Positions 46,409-53,502 of a DNA stretch of 64,000 nt are shown here, piece by piece (position 1 is the first letter of the stretch; each line of letters begins with the position of its first letter). Both the position numbers and the translations under genes were made by a program. This DNA is from CADEED01 sp041395625 (lineage in GTDB: Bacteria > Pseudomonadota > Gammaproteobacteria > Steroidobacterales > Steroidobacteraceae): contig JAWLAE010000006.1 in NCBI GenBank assembly GCA_041395625.1, forward strand, positions 45,178 to 109,177, read 5' to 3'. Below the pieces are notes generated by a model. That model was not told where the DNA came from. It ran no database searches and worked only from the letters and a program-made list of their open reading frames with translations.

Positions 46409-46436
46409 TTTCGCGGTCTATCGGCACCCCGCGAAA
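46409..46436. repeat. Inverted repeat 9 bases after guaA
   Basis: TTTCGCGG (46409-46416) pairs with CCGCGAAA (46429-46436) around a 12-base loop. An alternative pairing GGGGTG/CACCCC (46403-46408 with 46425-46430) overlaps it. No T tract follows, so it is more likely a protein-binding site near attL than an intrinsic terminator. Confidence 0.5.
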
Positions 46437-46512
46437 TCAGAGCCTAACTCACTGAATAAAAACAAATAAGCTCTCCGAACCTTTCGCCATCTATCGGCCT
46501 CAAGCGGGACAC

Positions 46513-46686
46513 TCTGACGGTAAAACTGACGGTATGGGTTTCCTGCACCCCAAGAGACCCCGATTGTTACCGTCATAAAGTCGACGGTAATGCAGACAAG
46601 AAAACTGTGGAATTGCAGGGGAAAAATAGCAGAAACCCCTGATTTCCGCGGTGAGGATTGAGGGAATTGGGCTTCTGACGGTAAAA
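46513..46686. promoter_or_regulatory. Iterated GACGGTA sites (candidate integrase/excisionase arm sites)
   Basis: TCTGACGGTAAAA occurs identically at 46513-46525 and 46674-46686. A further CTGACGGTA lies at 46526-46534. TTACCGTC (46567-46574) and GACGGTAA (46583-46590) form an inverted repeat with an 8-base spacer. Five copies within 174 bases, confined to the gap between att and int, suggest arm-type binding sites or int autoregulation. Confidence 0.6.
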
Positions 46687-46715
46687 TTGGGGCCGCGCCA
46701 GAACGGGGGCCCGCC

Positions 46716-47972
46716 ATGCTTACCGACATCGCCCTGAAGAAGCTCAAGCCCCGGGAAAAGCCGTACAAAGTGACGGACCGGGATGGGATGTACGTGACGG
46801 TCTCGCCGGCCGGGACGATCACGTTCCGGTTCGACTACCGGATCAGCAACAGGCGCGAGACCCTCACCCTGGGGCGCTACGGCCCGGCGGGGCTATCCCT
46901 GTCCGCCGCCCGCGAGAAGTGCATCGCTGCCCGGAACACGCTCGCCCAGGGGCACTCACCGGCCCGGGTGAAGCAGCGGGAGAAGCGCCAGCTGGCAGCC
47001 GCCGAGACCCTGGGCCAGTTCGCCACGAAGTGGCTGGACGAGGGCCCGATGGCGGAGAGCACCCGCACCATGCGCAAGGGCATCTACCGGCGAGAGGTCG
47101 AACCCGAACTCTCGAACCGCCTTCTGCCGGAGGTGTCGTCGGACGACGTGCGCATCCTGTGCCTCAAGATCAAGAACCGGGGGTCGCCCGCGACGGCCAT
47201 CCACGTCCGGGACATCGTGAAGGGCATCTACAACTTCGCGAACCTGCACGGGCACAAGGTCCCGAACCCGGCCAACGAGGTGGCGCCGACATCCATTGCC
47301 ACGTTCAAGCCGCGCGAACGGGCGCTCAGCCCCGAGGAGATCCGGATCGCGTTCACGCTGATCGACAAGGTGTCGTTCGCCCATATCCACCGCCTGGCGC
47401 TGCGGATGATCCTGCTGACGCTCGTGCGCAAAAGCGAACTGGCGAAGGCGATGTGGAGCGAGATCGACTTCGACAAGGGCGTCTGGACGATCCCGAAGGA
47501 GCGCATGAAGGCACGCCGGCCGCACAGCGTCTATCTGTCGCGCCAGGCGCTGGAGATCTTCACCGCGCTGAAGCTGATGGCCGGAAGCTCGCCCTACGTA
47601 TTCCCTTCCCGCTATGACGCCGATGTTCACATCGCGGCGAGCACGCTCAACCGGGTCACGTCGCAGATCGCCGAGAAGGCCAAGGCGGAGAATCTGCCGC
47701 TGGAGATGTTCACGGTTCACGACCTGCGCCGCACCGGGTCGACGATCCTCAACGAGATGGGCTTCAACCGCGACTGGATCGAGAAGGCGCTTGCGCACGA
47801 GCGCAATGAGTCTTCGCGGGGCACGTACAACCGCGCCCAGTACGCCGAGCAGCGGCGGCACATGCTTCAGGAATGGGCGGACATGATCGACGCGTGGGTG
47901 GCGGGCAAGACGCACACGCCAGTACTGCTGCCGTCGTCGATGAAGGTGATCGCAGCGCAGGCGCTAACCTGA
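46716..47972 (+). CDS. int: Tyrosine integrase of the guaA-targeted element (DUF4102-type)
   Basis: 418 aa. The N-terminal DUF4102 arm-binding domain is MLTDIALKKLKPREKPYKVTDRDGMYVTV...TLGRYGPAGLSLSAAREKC. A SAM-like core-binding domain follows. The catalytic domain has LTLVRKSELAKAMWSEID (Arg), Lys in TIPKERMKARRPH, HDLRRTGSTIL (HxLR), His in LAHERNE and Tyr in SRGTYNRAQY. It would recombine attP with the guaA end. GGGGG precedes the ATG. It is convergent with the DUF6527-like gene, separated by 5 bases. Confidence 0.93.
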   Translation: MLTDIALKKLKPREKPYKVTDRDGMYVTVSPAGTITFRFDYRISNRRETLTLGRYGPAGLSLSAAREKCIAARNTLAQGHSPARVKQREKRQLAAAETLGQFATKWLDEGPMAESTRTMRKGIYRREVEPELSNRLLPEVSSDDVRILCLKIKNRGSPATAIHVRDIVKGIYNFANLHGHKVPNPANEVAPTSIATFKPRERALSPEEIRIAFTLIDKVSFAHIHRLALRMILLTLVRKSELAKAMWSEIDFDKGVWTIPKERMKARRPHSVYLSRQALEIFTALKLMAGSSPYVFPSRYDADVHIAASTLNRVTSQIAEKAKAENLPLEMFTVHDLRRTGSTILNEMGFNRDWIEKALAHERNESSRGTYNRAQYAEQRRHMLQEWADMIDAWVAGKTHTPVLLPSSMKVIAAQALT

Positions 47973-47977
47973 CTACC

Positions 47978-48361
47978 TCATACGAAATGATTGAAGCTCG
48001 GTCGTCGCCCCGAATCCTCGCACCACACGACGTGGCCCTTCTTAATCCAGAAGTGCGCGTAAGTTCCTGCGGTTTGGCGAACCGACGGATGCACGGTTGG
48101 GCGTCCTAGAATATCGCGTGAGATGGCCCAGCGCGGACGGTGATTCGCCTGAAGCGACAACTGGATGAGTTCGCGGGCGTCGCTCGGACACAGGAAATAC
48201 GCCCACTTCTGGAAACCCGGCCCGCCGACAACATAAATGATTCCCGGAGCCATATCGGCTTGCAGTGGATGGTCCGCGACGACGCGCATGTAGAAGTCTG
48301 GCTTCTCAGCAACGCCAAGCCAAACAAAAAGCGCCCGAACAGCTGAACGAATCTCATCCAT
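47978..48361 (-). CDS. DUF6527-like protein of the ubiquitination-like operon
   Basis: 127 aa from ATG at 48361, two bases after the JAB-E1 stop. The pattern YFLCPSD...RPRWAISRDILGRPTVHPSV...YAHFWIKKGHVVWCEDSG resembles DUF6527 proteins found beside multi-ubiquitin-type Ubl/E2/E1 genes. I recall the name BubE for such members. Compared with the usual form, several of the Cys in the N-terminal CPCGCG-like part are gone (only FLCPSD), while the HFWI-x-G-x-V-x-WC ending is kept. The biochemical role is not established by sequence; a protease or deconjugase role has been suggested for relatives. It is the last gene of the operon. Confidence 0.6.
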   Translation of the reverse strand: MDEIRSAVRALFVWLGVAEKPDFYMRVVADHPLQADMAPGIIYVVGGPGFQKWAYFLCPSDARELIQLSLQANHRPRWAISRDILGRPTVHPSVRQTAGTYAHFWIKKGHVVWCEDSGRRPSFNHFV

Positions 48362-48363
48362 CC

Positions 48364-49785
48364 CTAGTCCATCCTGCCTAGGAACGGATCTACGTCTCCG
48401 GCACCCCATAGCGCACTGGAACCACAAATCTGACAGCTTGCCCTGGACGTGTGCCCTGGTCGCCGGTCCTCTCCGTAGTGGAATTTCCGCACGCGGTTGG
48501 CTGAGGCTCCCTCCGGGCCCCTGAAACCTTGCAGGCGGTGAATCAGCTCATTCACCGCCATGCAGGCGGTCTCCGTTGTGAAGGTCACCACCGCGGGGCT
48601 CGGATTGCCTGCGCCGACAACGTACGACTCGGATTTCCGACGTTCATATTCCTCAGGATTCTTTCGACGCATTGTCTCGGAGCGGGCTGCTTCCGGATCT
48701 ATGACATCCCGGCAAAGCAGGCAAGTGTGGTTCGGACCCAAGACGGTGACGCGCCCATCGAGGGCTCGGATTGTCTGTGACCCCTCCGGCGCAGGCTCTA
48801 TGGCCAGGCCGATGTCGAAAACAGGAGTGAGGTAGTAGTACGCGAAGCGGTTCAGAAAGAGTCGTCCCTCATGATCATCTGTGCAGCCGAAGATGACATC
48901 AGAGGCTCGAAGTACGTCTCGGCACGCCGGATCTGCGACCCACGCTTCGATCGGCACAACCCGGGAGCCCAGTCCCAATTCTGTTATCGAGCGCGCTACC
49001 ACCTCGACCTTCGGGCGCATTGCGTCAGCGTCCGCTTGGCGGGAGCCGTGAAGCCGATTCAGATTTGTTACATCAACAACATCGTTGTCGATGAGCGAGA
49101 TTTGGCCAACGCCGAGCCGTGCAAGCAGCATCGCAACCGCGCTTCCAGTGCCGCCGCATCCCACGATGGCCACGCGTAGCCGACGCAAGTCTTGATTGAG
49201 TGCTTGGCCAAACGCCAGAGCCTGCCTATGAAAGGCAGGAATGGGGAGTGTGGCGGCGCGGTCAGGGTAGTGCAGGGCTAGACGCTCGCCAGCAACGCGC
49301 ACCATGCGCAGCGGCGCGGCGCCATTCGGTAATGGAGTTAGCCAAGTGCGACCTGTGAGGAGACCATCAGCGGTCAGCACAAGGCTGAGCATCTTGGTTC
49401 CGACGCCATTGCGGTTTACAGCCAGTTGTACGAGATCAGGCTCGTTGGCGTCATCCTGCGCTGAGAAGAAGCATTGGCCTGCACCATGGCTATGCACGAT
49501 TCCTATCTCTTGGCCGTTGGCGTTGGCTTGCCTCAATGCCGACACGAATGACGCCGTCTGCCATGTGATGAGGTTCGCTGTTCGCTCAATGACATGTTCA
49601 TCCGGTACAGGGATGATTCGTGAACTAAGGAACTTGGTGTGCGCTTGGCGATCCCACGGGTCATTGCGAACCACCGCCCGGTTGCAGAGCATGTAGGCGG
49701 CATGTTCGCAGCCATCGTCACGAATCAGGTGAGACTTCAGCTGCTCGAAGTGTTCGTGCTGCAACGTCAAGCTGTAGGTTGTCAT
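48364..49785 (-). CDS. JAB (JAMM) protease fused to E1/ThiF-like adenylyltransferase
   Basis: 473 aa. The N-terminal JAB domain (about 10-135) has the zinc motif HSHGAGQCFFSAQD (His98, His100, Ser108, Asp111) and Glu27, so it should be an active isopeptidase. The E1 domain (about 195-420) has VAIVGCGGTGS (209-215), LIDNDVVDVTNLNRL with the Arg finger, and the nucleotide-side Lys259. The zinc site is CLLC (355/358) with CQIC (451/454). The crossover-loop region (about 385-405, YVVGAGNPSPAVV) has no Cys at the usual E1 catalytic place. It overlaps the E2 gene by 4 bases (ATGA). It would activate the Ubl C-terminus and also deconjugate or process it. Confidence 0.85.
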   Translation of the reverse strand: MTTYSLTLQHEHFEQLKSHLIRDDGCEHAAYMLCNRAVVRNDPWDRQAHTKFLSSRIIPVPDEHVIERTANLITWQTASFVSALRQANANGQEIGIVHSHGAGQCFFSAQDDANEPDLVQLAVNRNGVGTKMLSLVLTADGLLTGRTWLTPLPNGAAPLRMVRVAGERLALHYPDRAATLPIPAFHRQALAFGQALNQDLRRLRVAIVGCGGTGSAVAMLLARLGVGQISLIDNDVVDVTNLNRLHGSRQADADAMRPKVEVVARSITELGLGSRVVPIEAWVADPACRDVLRASDVIFGCTDDHEGRLFLNRFAYYYLTPVFDIGLAIEPAPEGSQTIRALDGRVTVLGPNHTCLLCRDVIDPEAARSETMRRKNPEEYERRKSESYVVGAGNPSPAVVTFTTETACMAVNELIHRLQGFRGPEGASANRVRKFHYGEDRRPGHTSRASCQICGSSALWGAGDVDPFLGRMD

Positions 49786-50165
49786 GCGGCAGCCTTCTCA
49801 AGGGCTTCTTCGACGCGCTTGATCATTGTCCAGATGCCGTCTGTTCCGGGGCGCCACTCCGGGTTGTGACGTGACCATCGCTGCCAACGCCGGCCGCCGA
49901 ATTCCAGTGGCTGGTCAGCCGCTCGGGGATATGTGTTGGTGGTAGTCAGCCGTACCCAGGGTTCGAGATAGAACATGTCCGGGGCGATATCGGGATATCC
50001 GCCGGGGAGCAGGATCAGGACGTCCGCGGAAGTGGCGTCAAACCGGCCACATGGCAGCGGCCGGCCCCTGAGGATGATGGCTTTGCTCCCATTCTCCTCA
50101 GTGGCTTCGAATGCAATGCCCTTCGAAGCAAGGTAGTCGCGATCTGCAGGCGGAAGAGTGATCAT
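49782..50165 (-). CDS. Prok-E2_E-type E2-like protein
   Basis: 127 aa from ATG at 50165, with GAAGGG upstream. GGYPDIAPDMFYLEPWVRL (55-73) equals the YPxxPP segment of E2 folds. WQRWSRHNPEWRPGTDGIWTMIKRVEEAL (94-122) is typical of the prokaryotic E2 family E. The only cysteine is Cys39, in the strand region before YPxxPP. None lies at the canonical E2 site; Ser98 and His100 occupy that area. It is 4 bases from the Ubl stop and overlaps the E1 start, so the three are tightly coupled. It presumably transfers the Ubl, possibly through a non-thioester route. Confidence 0.75.
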   Translation of the reverse strand: MITLPPADRDYLASKGIAFEATEENGSKAIILRGRPLPCGRFDATSADVLILLPGGYPDIAPDMFYLEPWVRLTTTNTYPRAADQPLEFGGRRWQRWSRHNPEWRPGTDGIWTMIKRVEEALEKAAA

Positions 50166-50169
50166 GTGG

Positions 50170-50430
50170 TTACCCTTCAGTCGTCGTCTTCTTCCCCGTG
50201 AAGAACCGTTCCGTCCCCTTCTCGGTGACATCAATCTGGTCATCGTCTTTCACGAGGCGATCTTCCGGACCGCGGACATCCTGCCATGCGTCGTAGGCAG
50301 CACGATCAACTCCGGCAAGCGACTTGATCTCAAGGCCGGTGATGGTCGCCTTGGGCCAGTCGTGCGGTTTTTGGTCGACGATGATTTTGTACGTCGTGTG
50401 ATGGGGCTGCTTCTGCTGTTCGTCACTCAT
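50170..50430 (-). CDS. Single-domain bacterial ubiquitin-like protein (Multi_ubiq type)
   Basis: 86 aa. It has the beta-grasp pattern YKIIVDQKPHDWPKATITGLEIKSLAGV...LVKDDDQIDVTEKGTERFFTG of the multi-ubiquitin domain, present once only. The protein ends in TTTEG with a C-terminal Gly, as required for direct adenylation without processing. AAGGAG lies 8 bases before the ATG at 50430. It is first in the operon Ubl-E2-JAB/E1-DUF6527. By context it is the modifier conjugated to unknown targets, probably in phage defence or stress. Confidence 0.8.
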   Translation of the reverse strand: MSDEQQKQPHHTTYKIIVDQKPHDWPKATITGLEIKSLAGVDRAAYDAWQDVRGPEDRLVKDDDQIDVTEKGTERFFTGKKTTTEG

Positions 50431-50567
50431 TCGAGTCACTCCTTGCCGGGTGGATTCAAAGCCGACCGGCGGAACGCCAATCCGCCGATCCGCTAAAAAG
50501 CGTATCGCAGGCCGCAGGTAGTTGCAAGCCCAATTCCCGAACGGAAGTTTTTGCGGCTAGAGCAGCC

Positions 50568-51278
50568 TTAGAAGAGCGACCGGGACGGCGCGCCGTCGGC
50601 GAGGATGCCGAGCTTGGTCAATCTGACGCGCGCGGCGTCCCCGGATACCTCGAAAGCAGCCTTTATCTCGTCAACTAACGCCAGCCCGTGGCTGTCACTG
50701 GGGCTCACGGCACCGAAAATGTTGTGTTGCTCCTGGTAGGCAACCACGACCCGACGAACGAGGGTGACGGGCATCAATATTGCGCCGCACACGTAACCGG
50801 CCTGCCATTCCATCCAGTCGTACTGACTGGCGTTGAGGATGTCGTCGCGCTTGCAGACCTGCTTGTTTGCGTTCGGGTTCGACCGAAGGAGGTCCTTCTG
50901 CGGCGGTTCGGTTTCCCACAGGTAACCGTGAAACTTCACGTGCCCGTATTCGTGTGTAAGCGTGGTCCGCAACCTGTTGCTGTAGCGAGTGTCACCCGAG
51001 AGTCTTTCCGAGATTCTTACAGTCGGCTTTCTGCCTGGCGTGAATTCCGTAACGCCCTCGACGTCCGAGCCGTACTCCGAGAGGTCTGCATACAGGTCAA
51101 GGTCATCGGTGTCGCGCTCGATGAGGCGCGTCAGATCTTGGGTCGAAACGGGGAAGCGAACCTCTCCCCGAGACCTCAGGAAACTAGTAATCGCGCTCTC
51201 GCATTCGCGGTCCAGCTCGTCCGGTTTGTAATGCGGTCGCCTCGAAAAGCGGCCGGTCTTGTCGGGGACGTACTGCAC
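50568..51278 (-). CDS. ImmA/IrrE-family metalloprotease
   Basis: 236 aa from GTG at 51278 (AGGA six bases upstream, 8 bases after the XRE stop). The zinc motif HEYGH is at 109-113, followed by the family's second Glu region WMEWQAGYVCGAILMP (Glu157). Such proteases cleave a partner XRE repressor, as ImmA does to ImmR in ICEBs1 or IrrE to DdrO. Here the partner is the XRE gene directly upstream. It lies 137 bases before the Ubl gene on the same strand, so it may control the ubiquitination-like operon or the element. Confidence 0.87.
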   Translation of the reverse strand: MQYVPDKTGRFSRRPHYKPDELDRECESAITSFLRSRGEVRFPVSTQDLTRLIERDTDDLDLYADLSEYGSDVEGVTEFTPGRKPTVRISERLSGDTRYSNRLRTTLTHEYGHVKFHGYLWETEPPQKDLLRSNPNANKQVCKRDDILNASQYDWMEWQAGYVCGAILMPVTLVRRVVVAYQEQHNIFGAVSPSDSHGLALVDEIKAAFEVSGDAARVRLTKLGILADGAPSRSLF

Positions 51279-51286
51279 GATGAGTC

Positions 51287-51607
51287 CTAGCTGCGCTTGC
51301 CACCGCTGCGGAAAGCGCGCATCGCTTGGGTCACATCCTTCTCTGTCATTTTCTTGCCGCGAATGTCTTCCGGGAACCGGCCGGCGAGAAAGTAGAGCCA
51401 ATCAGCCTCGATGCCCAGGGCCTCCGCAAACTGCTGAACCAGTCGGTCCGAAGAAGGGCTGCGTCGGTCATGCTCAATATCGTTCAAATACTGCGGCGAA
51501 ATCGGCTCACCATCGTCCCGAAGAACCCTTTCTGCCAAATCCTTCAAGCTCCAGCCCTTGGCCTTTCTGCCGGTACTGATCGCCTTTCCGAATGTGGTTT
51601 CGCTCAT
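51287..51607 (-). CDS. XRE-family repressor paired with ImmA/IrrE
   Basis: 106 aa. The helix-turn-helix is FGKAISTGRKAKGWSLKDLAERVLRDDGEPISPQYLNDIEHDRRSPSSDRLVQQFAEAL. A C-terminal tail contains EDIRGKKMTEKDVTQAMRAF, a likely cleavage or dimerisation segment. The start at 51607 (MSETTFGKA) is preferred to an upstream in-frame codon. Followed after 8 bases by the protease gene, it forms a damage- or signal-responsive switch of the ImmR/ImmA kind; this is inference from the family. Confidence 0.87.
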   Translation of the reverse strand: MSETTFGKAISTGRKAKGWSLKDLAERVLRDDGEPISPQYLNDIEHDRRSPSSDRLVQQFAEALGIEADWLYFLAGRFPEDIRGKKMTEKDVTQAMRAFRSGGKRS

Positions 51608-51651
51608 GTTTGCAAGCTCACGCTGCCGTCCATCTAACGTCAATACGCGGA

Positions 51652-51987
51652 TCAGCGTATTATGCGCGTCCTTTGTTCAGATTCCAACTCGCCGGCAGAT
51701 CGGCACGGCCGACGCCTGCGACATCGAACGTTCGGGTAATGGTTGGGCTGTTCGCTGCCAAGCGGGCATGCTTCTCGCTTGGCTGTGAGCCATTGCTCGA
51801 CCTCGTCCAGGTCCCACACTACGCACTTTGAGGTGAGATAGAAGCGCCGCGGAAAATCTCCGCGCCTCTCCATCTCGTAGATCGTGGTGTCCGCAAGGGG
51901 GACGATCTTTCGCAGCTCGCGGCGACGGACGGCGCGCTGACAGGTTCGGATGACTTCGCCTTCAAGTGCGCCGGGAGCGGCTGTCAC
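51652..51987 (-). CDS. AlpA-like DNA-binding protein (putative excisionase/regulator)
   Basis: 111 aa from GTG at 51987 with GGAGGG upstream. The core ELRKIVPLADTTIYEMERRGDFPRRFYLTSKCVVWDLDEVEQWL is the AlpA/MerR-type winged helix found in phage and island regulators. The C-terminal tail is Arg-rich. It overlaps the preceding HTH gene by 4 bases. AlpA proteins activate integrase or excise islands, so it is the best candidate for recombination directionality factor here. Confidence 0.75.
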   Translation of the reverse strand: MTAAPGALEGEVIRTCQRAVRRRELRKIVPLADTTIYEMERRGDFPRRFYLTSKCVVWDLDEVEQWLTAKREACPLGSEQPNHYPNVRCRRRRPCRSAGELESEQRTRIIR

Positions 51988-52403
51988 GGGCGTTGCCCTC
52001 CGGCAGTGTGGCGCAGCTCGGGTTCTTGAGTTCTTTTGTTACTCCGGCTCGCGTCGAACGGCAGGCAAGCCTGGCGTGGGGTCGCGTGCCGACAACGTCC
52101 CGATCGTGGGCTTTGGTCGGCTTCTACCGTCATGTTCTGCGTCAGCCAGTCGAGCACGTCGGCCCGATGCCAGCCGACCGGCTTTCCACAGTGAGTGCGC
52201 TGCTTCGGGAATCGTCCGAGGACCGCGAGGCCAAGAAGCAGCCAGCGCGGACGACGAGTCAGGCGTGCGATCTCGTTCGCGCTAAGCAGCGCGCGCAGGT
52301 CCGGAAGCGGTTCGTTGACCCACCGAGGCAGGCGAAGGTCCTGCGACGTGCGAATGATCGTCGGGGCGGCAGGCGGGCTTTCATCCGTCGATCGGGTATC
52401 CAT
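51984..52403 (-). CDS. Second AlpA-like helix-turn-helix protein
   Basis: 139 aa. The central segment LLSANEIARLTRRPRWLLLGLAVLGRFPKQRTHCGKPVGWHRADVLDWL has the AlpA-like layout: helix-turn-helix, basic wing, then a W-R-x-x-D-V-x-x-W-L helix. N- and C-terminal regions are polar and probably disordered. It is coupled (ATGA-type 4-base overlap) to the next AlpA-like gene, so the pair may act together. Confidence 0.65.
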   Translation of the reverse strand: MDTRSTDESPPAAPTIIRTSQDLRLPRWVNEPLPDLRALLSANEIARLTRRPRWLLLGLAVLGRFPKQRTHCGKPVGWHRADVLDWLTQNMTVEADQSPRSGRCRHATPRQACLPFDASRSNKRTQEPELRHTAGGQRP

Positions 52404-52507
52404 GTTCTTGCCTCATCTACGTGACGTGATGGGGTCAAGAATGCGCAGGCGAGACGCGAAAAGCAGCGCACGGATTCAGGGAAGAGATGGACCAAACGCC
52501 GCCTGAA

Positions 52508-52576
52508 TGAACGACGAGATCAATGGTCGTTCACGGTTTTCCGGTGAAGTACCTGAGAAACTCTGTCGTTCACGGT
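52508..52576. repeat. GTCGTTCA repeats between abiEii and the AlpA-like genes
   Basis: TGAACGAC (52508-52515) and GTCGTTCA (52526-52533) form an inverted repeat with a 10-base spacer. GTCGTTCACGGT then recurs directly at 52526-52537 and 52565-52576; the last copy covers the abiEii stop. It may be an operator for the regulator operon that starts at 52403. Confidence 0.4.
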
Positions 52577-53502
52577 CGACGACGAGCTTCGAGAAATGCC
52601 GTGAGCTGCGCGTAGTCGGCAGCGCGCTTCGCGGCAGATCGCTGCCCGAGATTCGTTAGCTTGCGACGCACGCCGGGCAGAACGGCCGCATGCGGCAGTT
52701 CGATGAGGCTGAAGTCCGGCGCTTCACGCTCGATGGATTCGAGGAACGCTCGCGAGGGGTCATCGAGTAGCTCGGAGATGCGCTGGAGAAGCCGCGCCCG
52801 GACATCGAGTAGCGCCGCGGCGGTTACCGGCTCTGCGGTCATGCCCGCGAAATGTGCGTTGAATATCTGGTCGAAGTCGCGAGGCTCCTGCGGCGACAGC
52901 ATCTCCGCAGCAGGCTTCGAGCTGCAGGTGAGGTACACGAGGAACGTTCGCCACAGGCGTTCATCGATTCGCCCTTGATCGAGAAGGGGCTGGAGATCGA
53001 AGAGATCACGGGGATGCTGGCGAGACAGAGCCGCGGAGAGCTTTCCTGCATAGAGATCCGCGAAATCGAGAACCTGCATCTCGGCGAATCCGAAGTTCTG
53101 CTCGACGCCAGGGCGTACGCGCATGGTCCGAACCGGATGAACGGTGCCGCGCATCACCGGGGTCGTCTCGATCTGCACGCGCGCGCGGTTGCGGCTTGCG
53201 ATCAGGCGATGGACGCCCGTCGCTTCCGTTCCGCTGGTCTGTACCTGCAGTCGCAACGGTCCGGTGCGCAGTTGCTCGCCGTTGGCTTCCAGCGCCGCGG
53301 AGATGTCGCGCACATCGCTGGCGAAATCACCAACGGGCAGCCATGTCAGATCGATATCGACGGAGAGGCGCGGGAGGTCGTGCTCGAAGAGGTTGATCGC
53401 CGTGCCGCCCTTCAGCGCGAAGCGTTTCTCTTCCGCCAGTGTCGGCAGAATCTCGACCAGCAGCTTCACGCGCTCGGCGTAGCGGTTATCCCAGTTGTTC
53501 AT
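52570..53502 (-). CDS. abiEii: AbiEii nucleotidyltransferase toxin
   Basis: 310 aa. The AbiEii/AbiGii nucleotidyltransferase motifs are near the N-terminus: LKGGTAINLF (30-39) and DIDL (49-52), the catalytic acidic pair. VLDFADLYAGKLSAALSRQHPRDLFDL (about 155-181) is the conserved ADLYAGKL..RdlfDl motif. AbiEii is a bacteriostatic toxin in type IV toxin-antitoxin abortive infection systems. It starts 17 bases inside the end of abiEi. Confidence 0.9.
   Translation of the reverse strand: MNNWDNRYAERVKLLVEILPTLAEEKRFALKGGTAINLFEHDLPRLSVDIDLTWLPVGDFASDVRDISAALEANGEQLRTGPLRLQVQTSGTEATGVHRLIASRNRARVQIETTPVMRGTVHPVRTMRVRPGVEQNFGFAEMQVLDFADLYAGKLSAALSRQHPRDLFDLQPLLDQGRIDERLWRTFLVYLTCSSKPAAEMLSPQEPRDFDQIFNAHFAGMTAEPVTAAALLDVRARLLQRISELLDDPSRAFLESIEREAPDFSLIELPHAAVLPGVRRKLTNLGQRSAAKRAADYAQLTAFLEARRRP

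Larger units (their letters stand above)
46400..46715. other. 316-bp gap between guaA and integrase holding repeats, no gene
   Basis: There is no open frame of interest. The gap contains an inverted repeat next to guaA and a family of GACGGTA repeats, probably integrase or excisionase arm sites and the int promoter region. Confidence 0.65.

Noticed and set aside
46409..46436. Intrinsic terminator of guaA
   Set aside because: The hairpin has no following T tract; it fits a protein-binding inverted repeat better.
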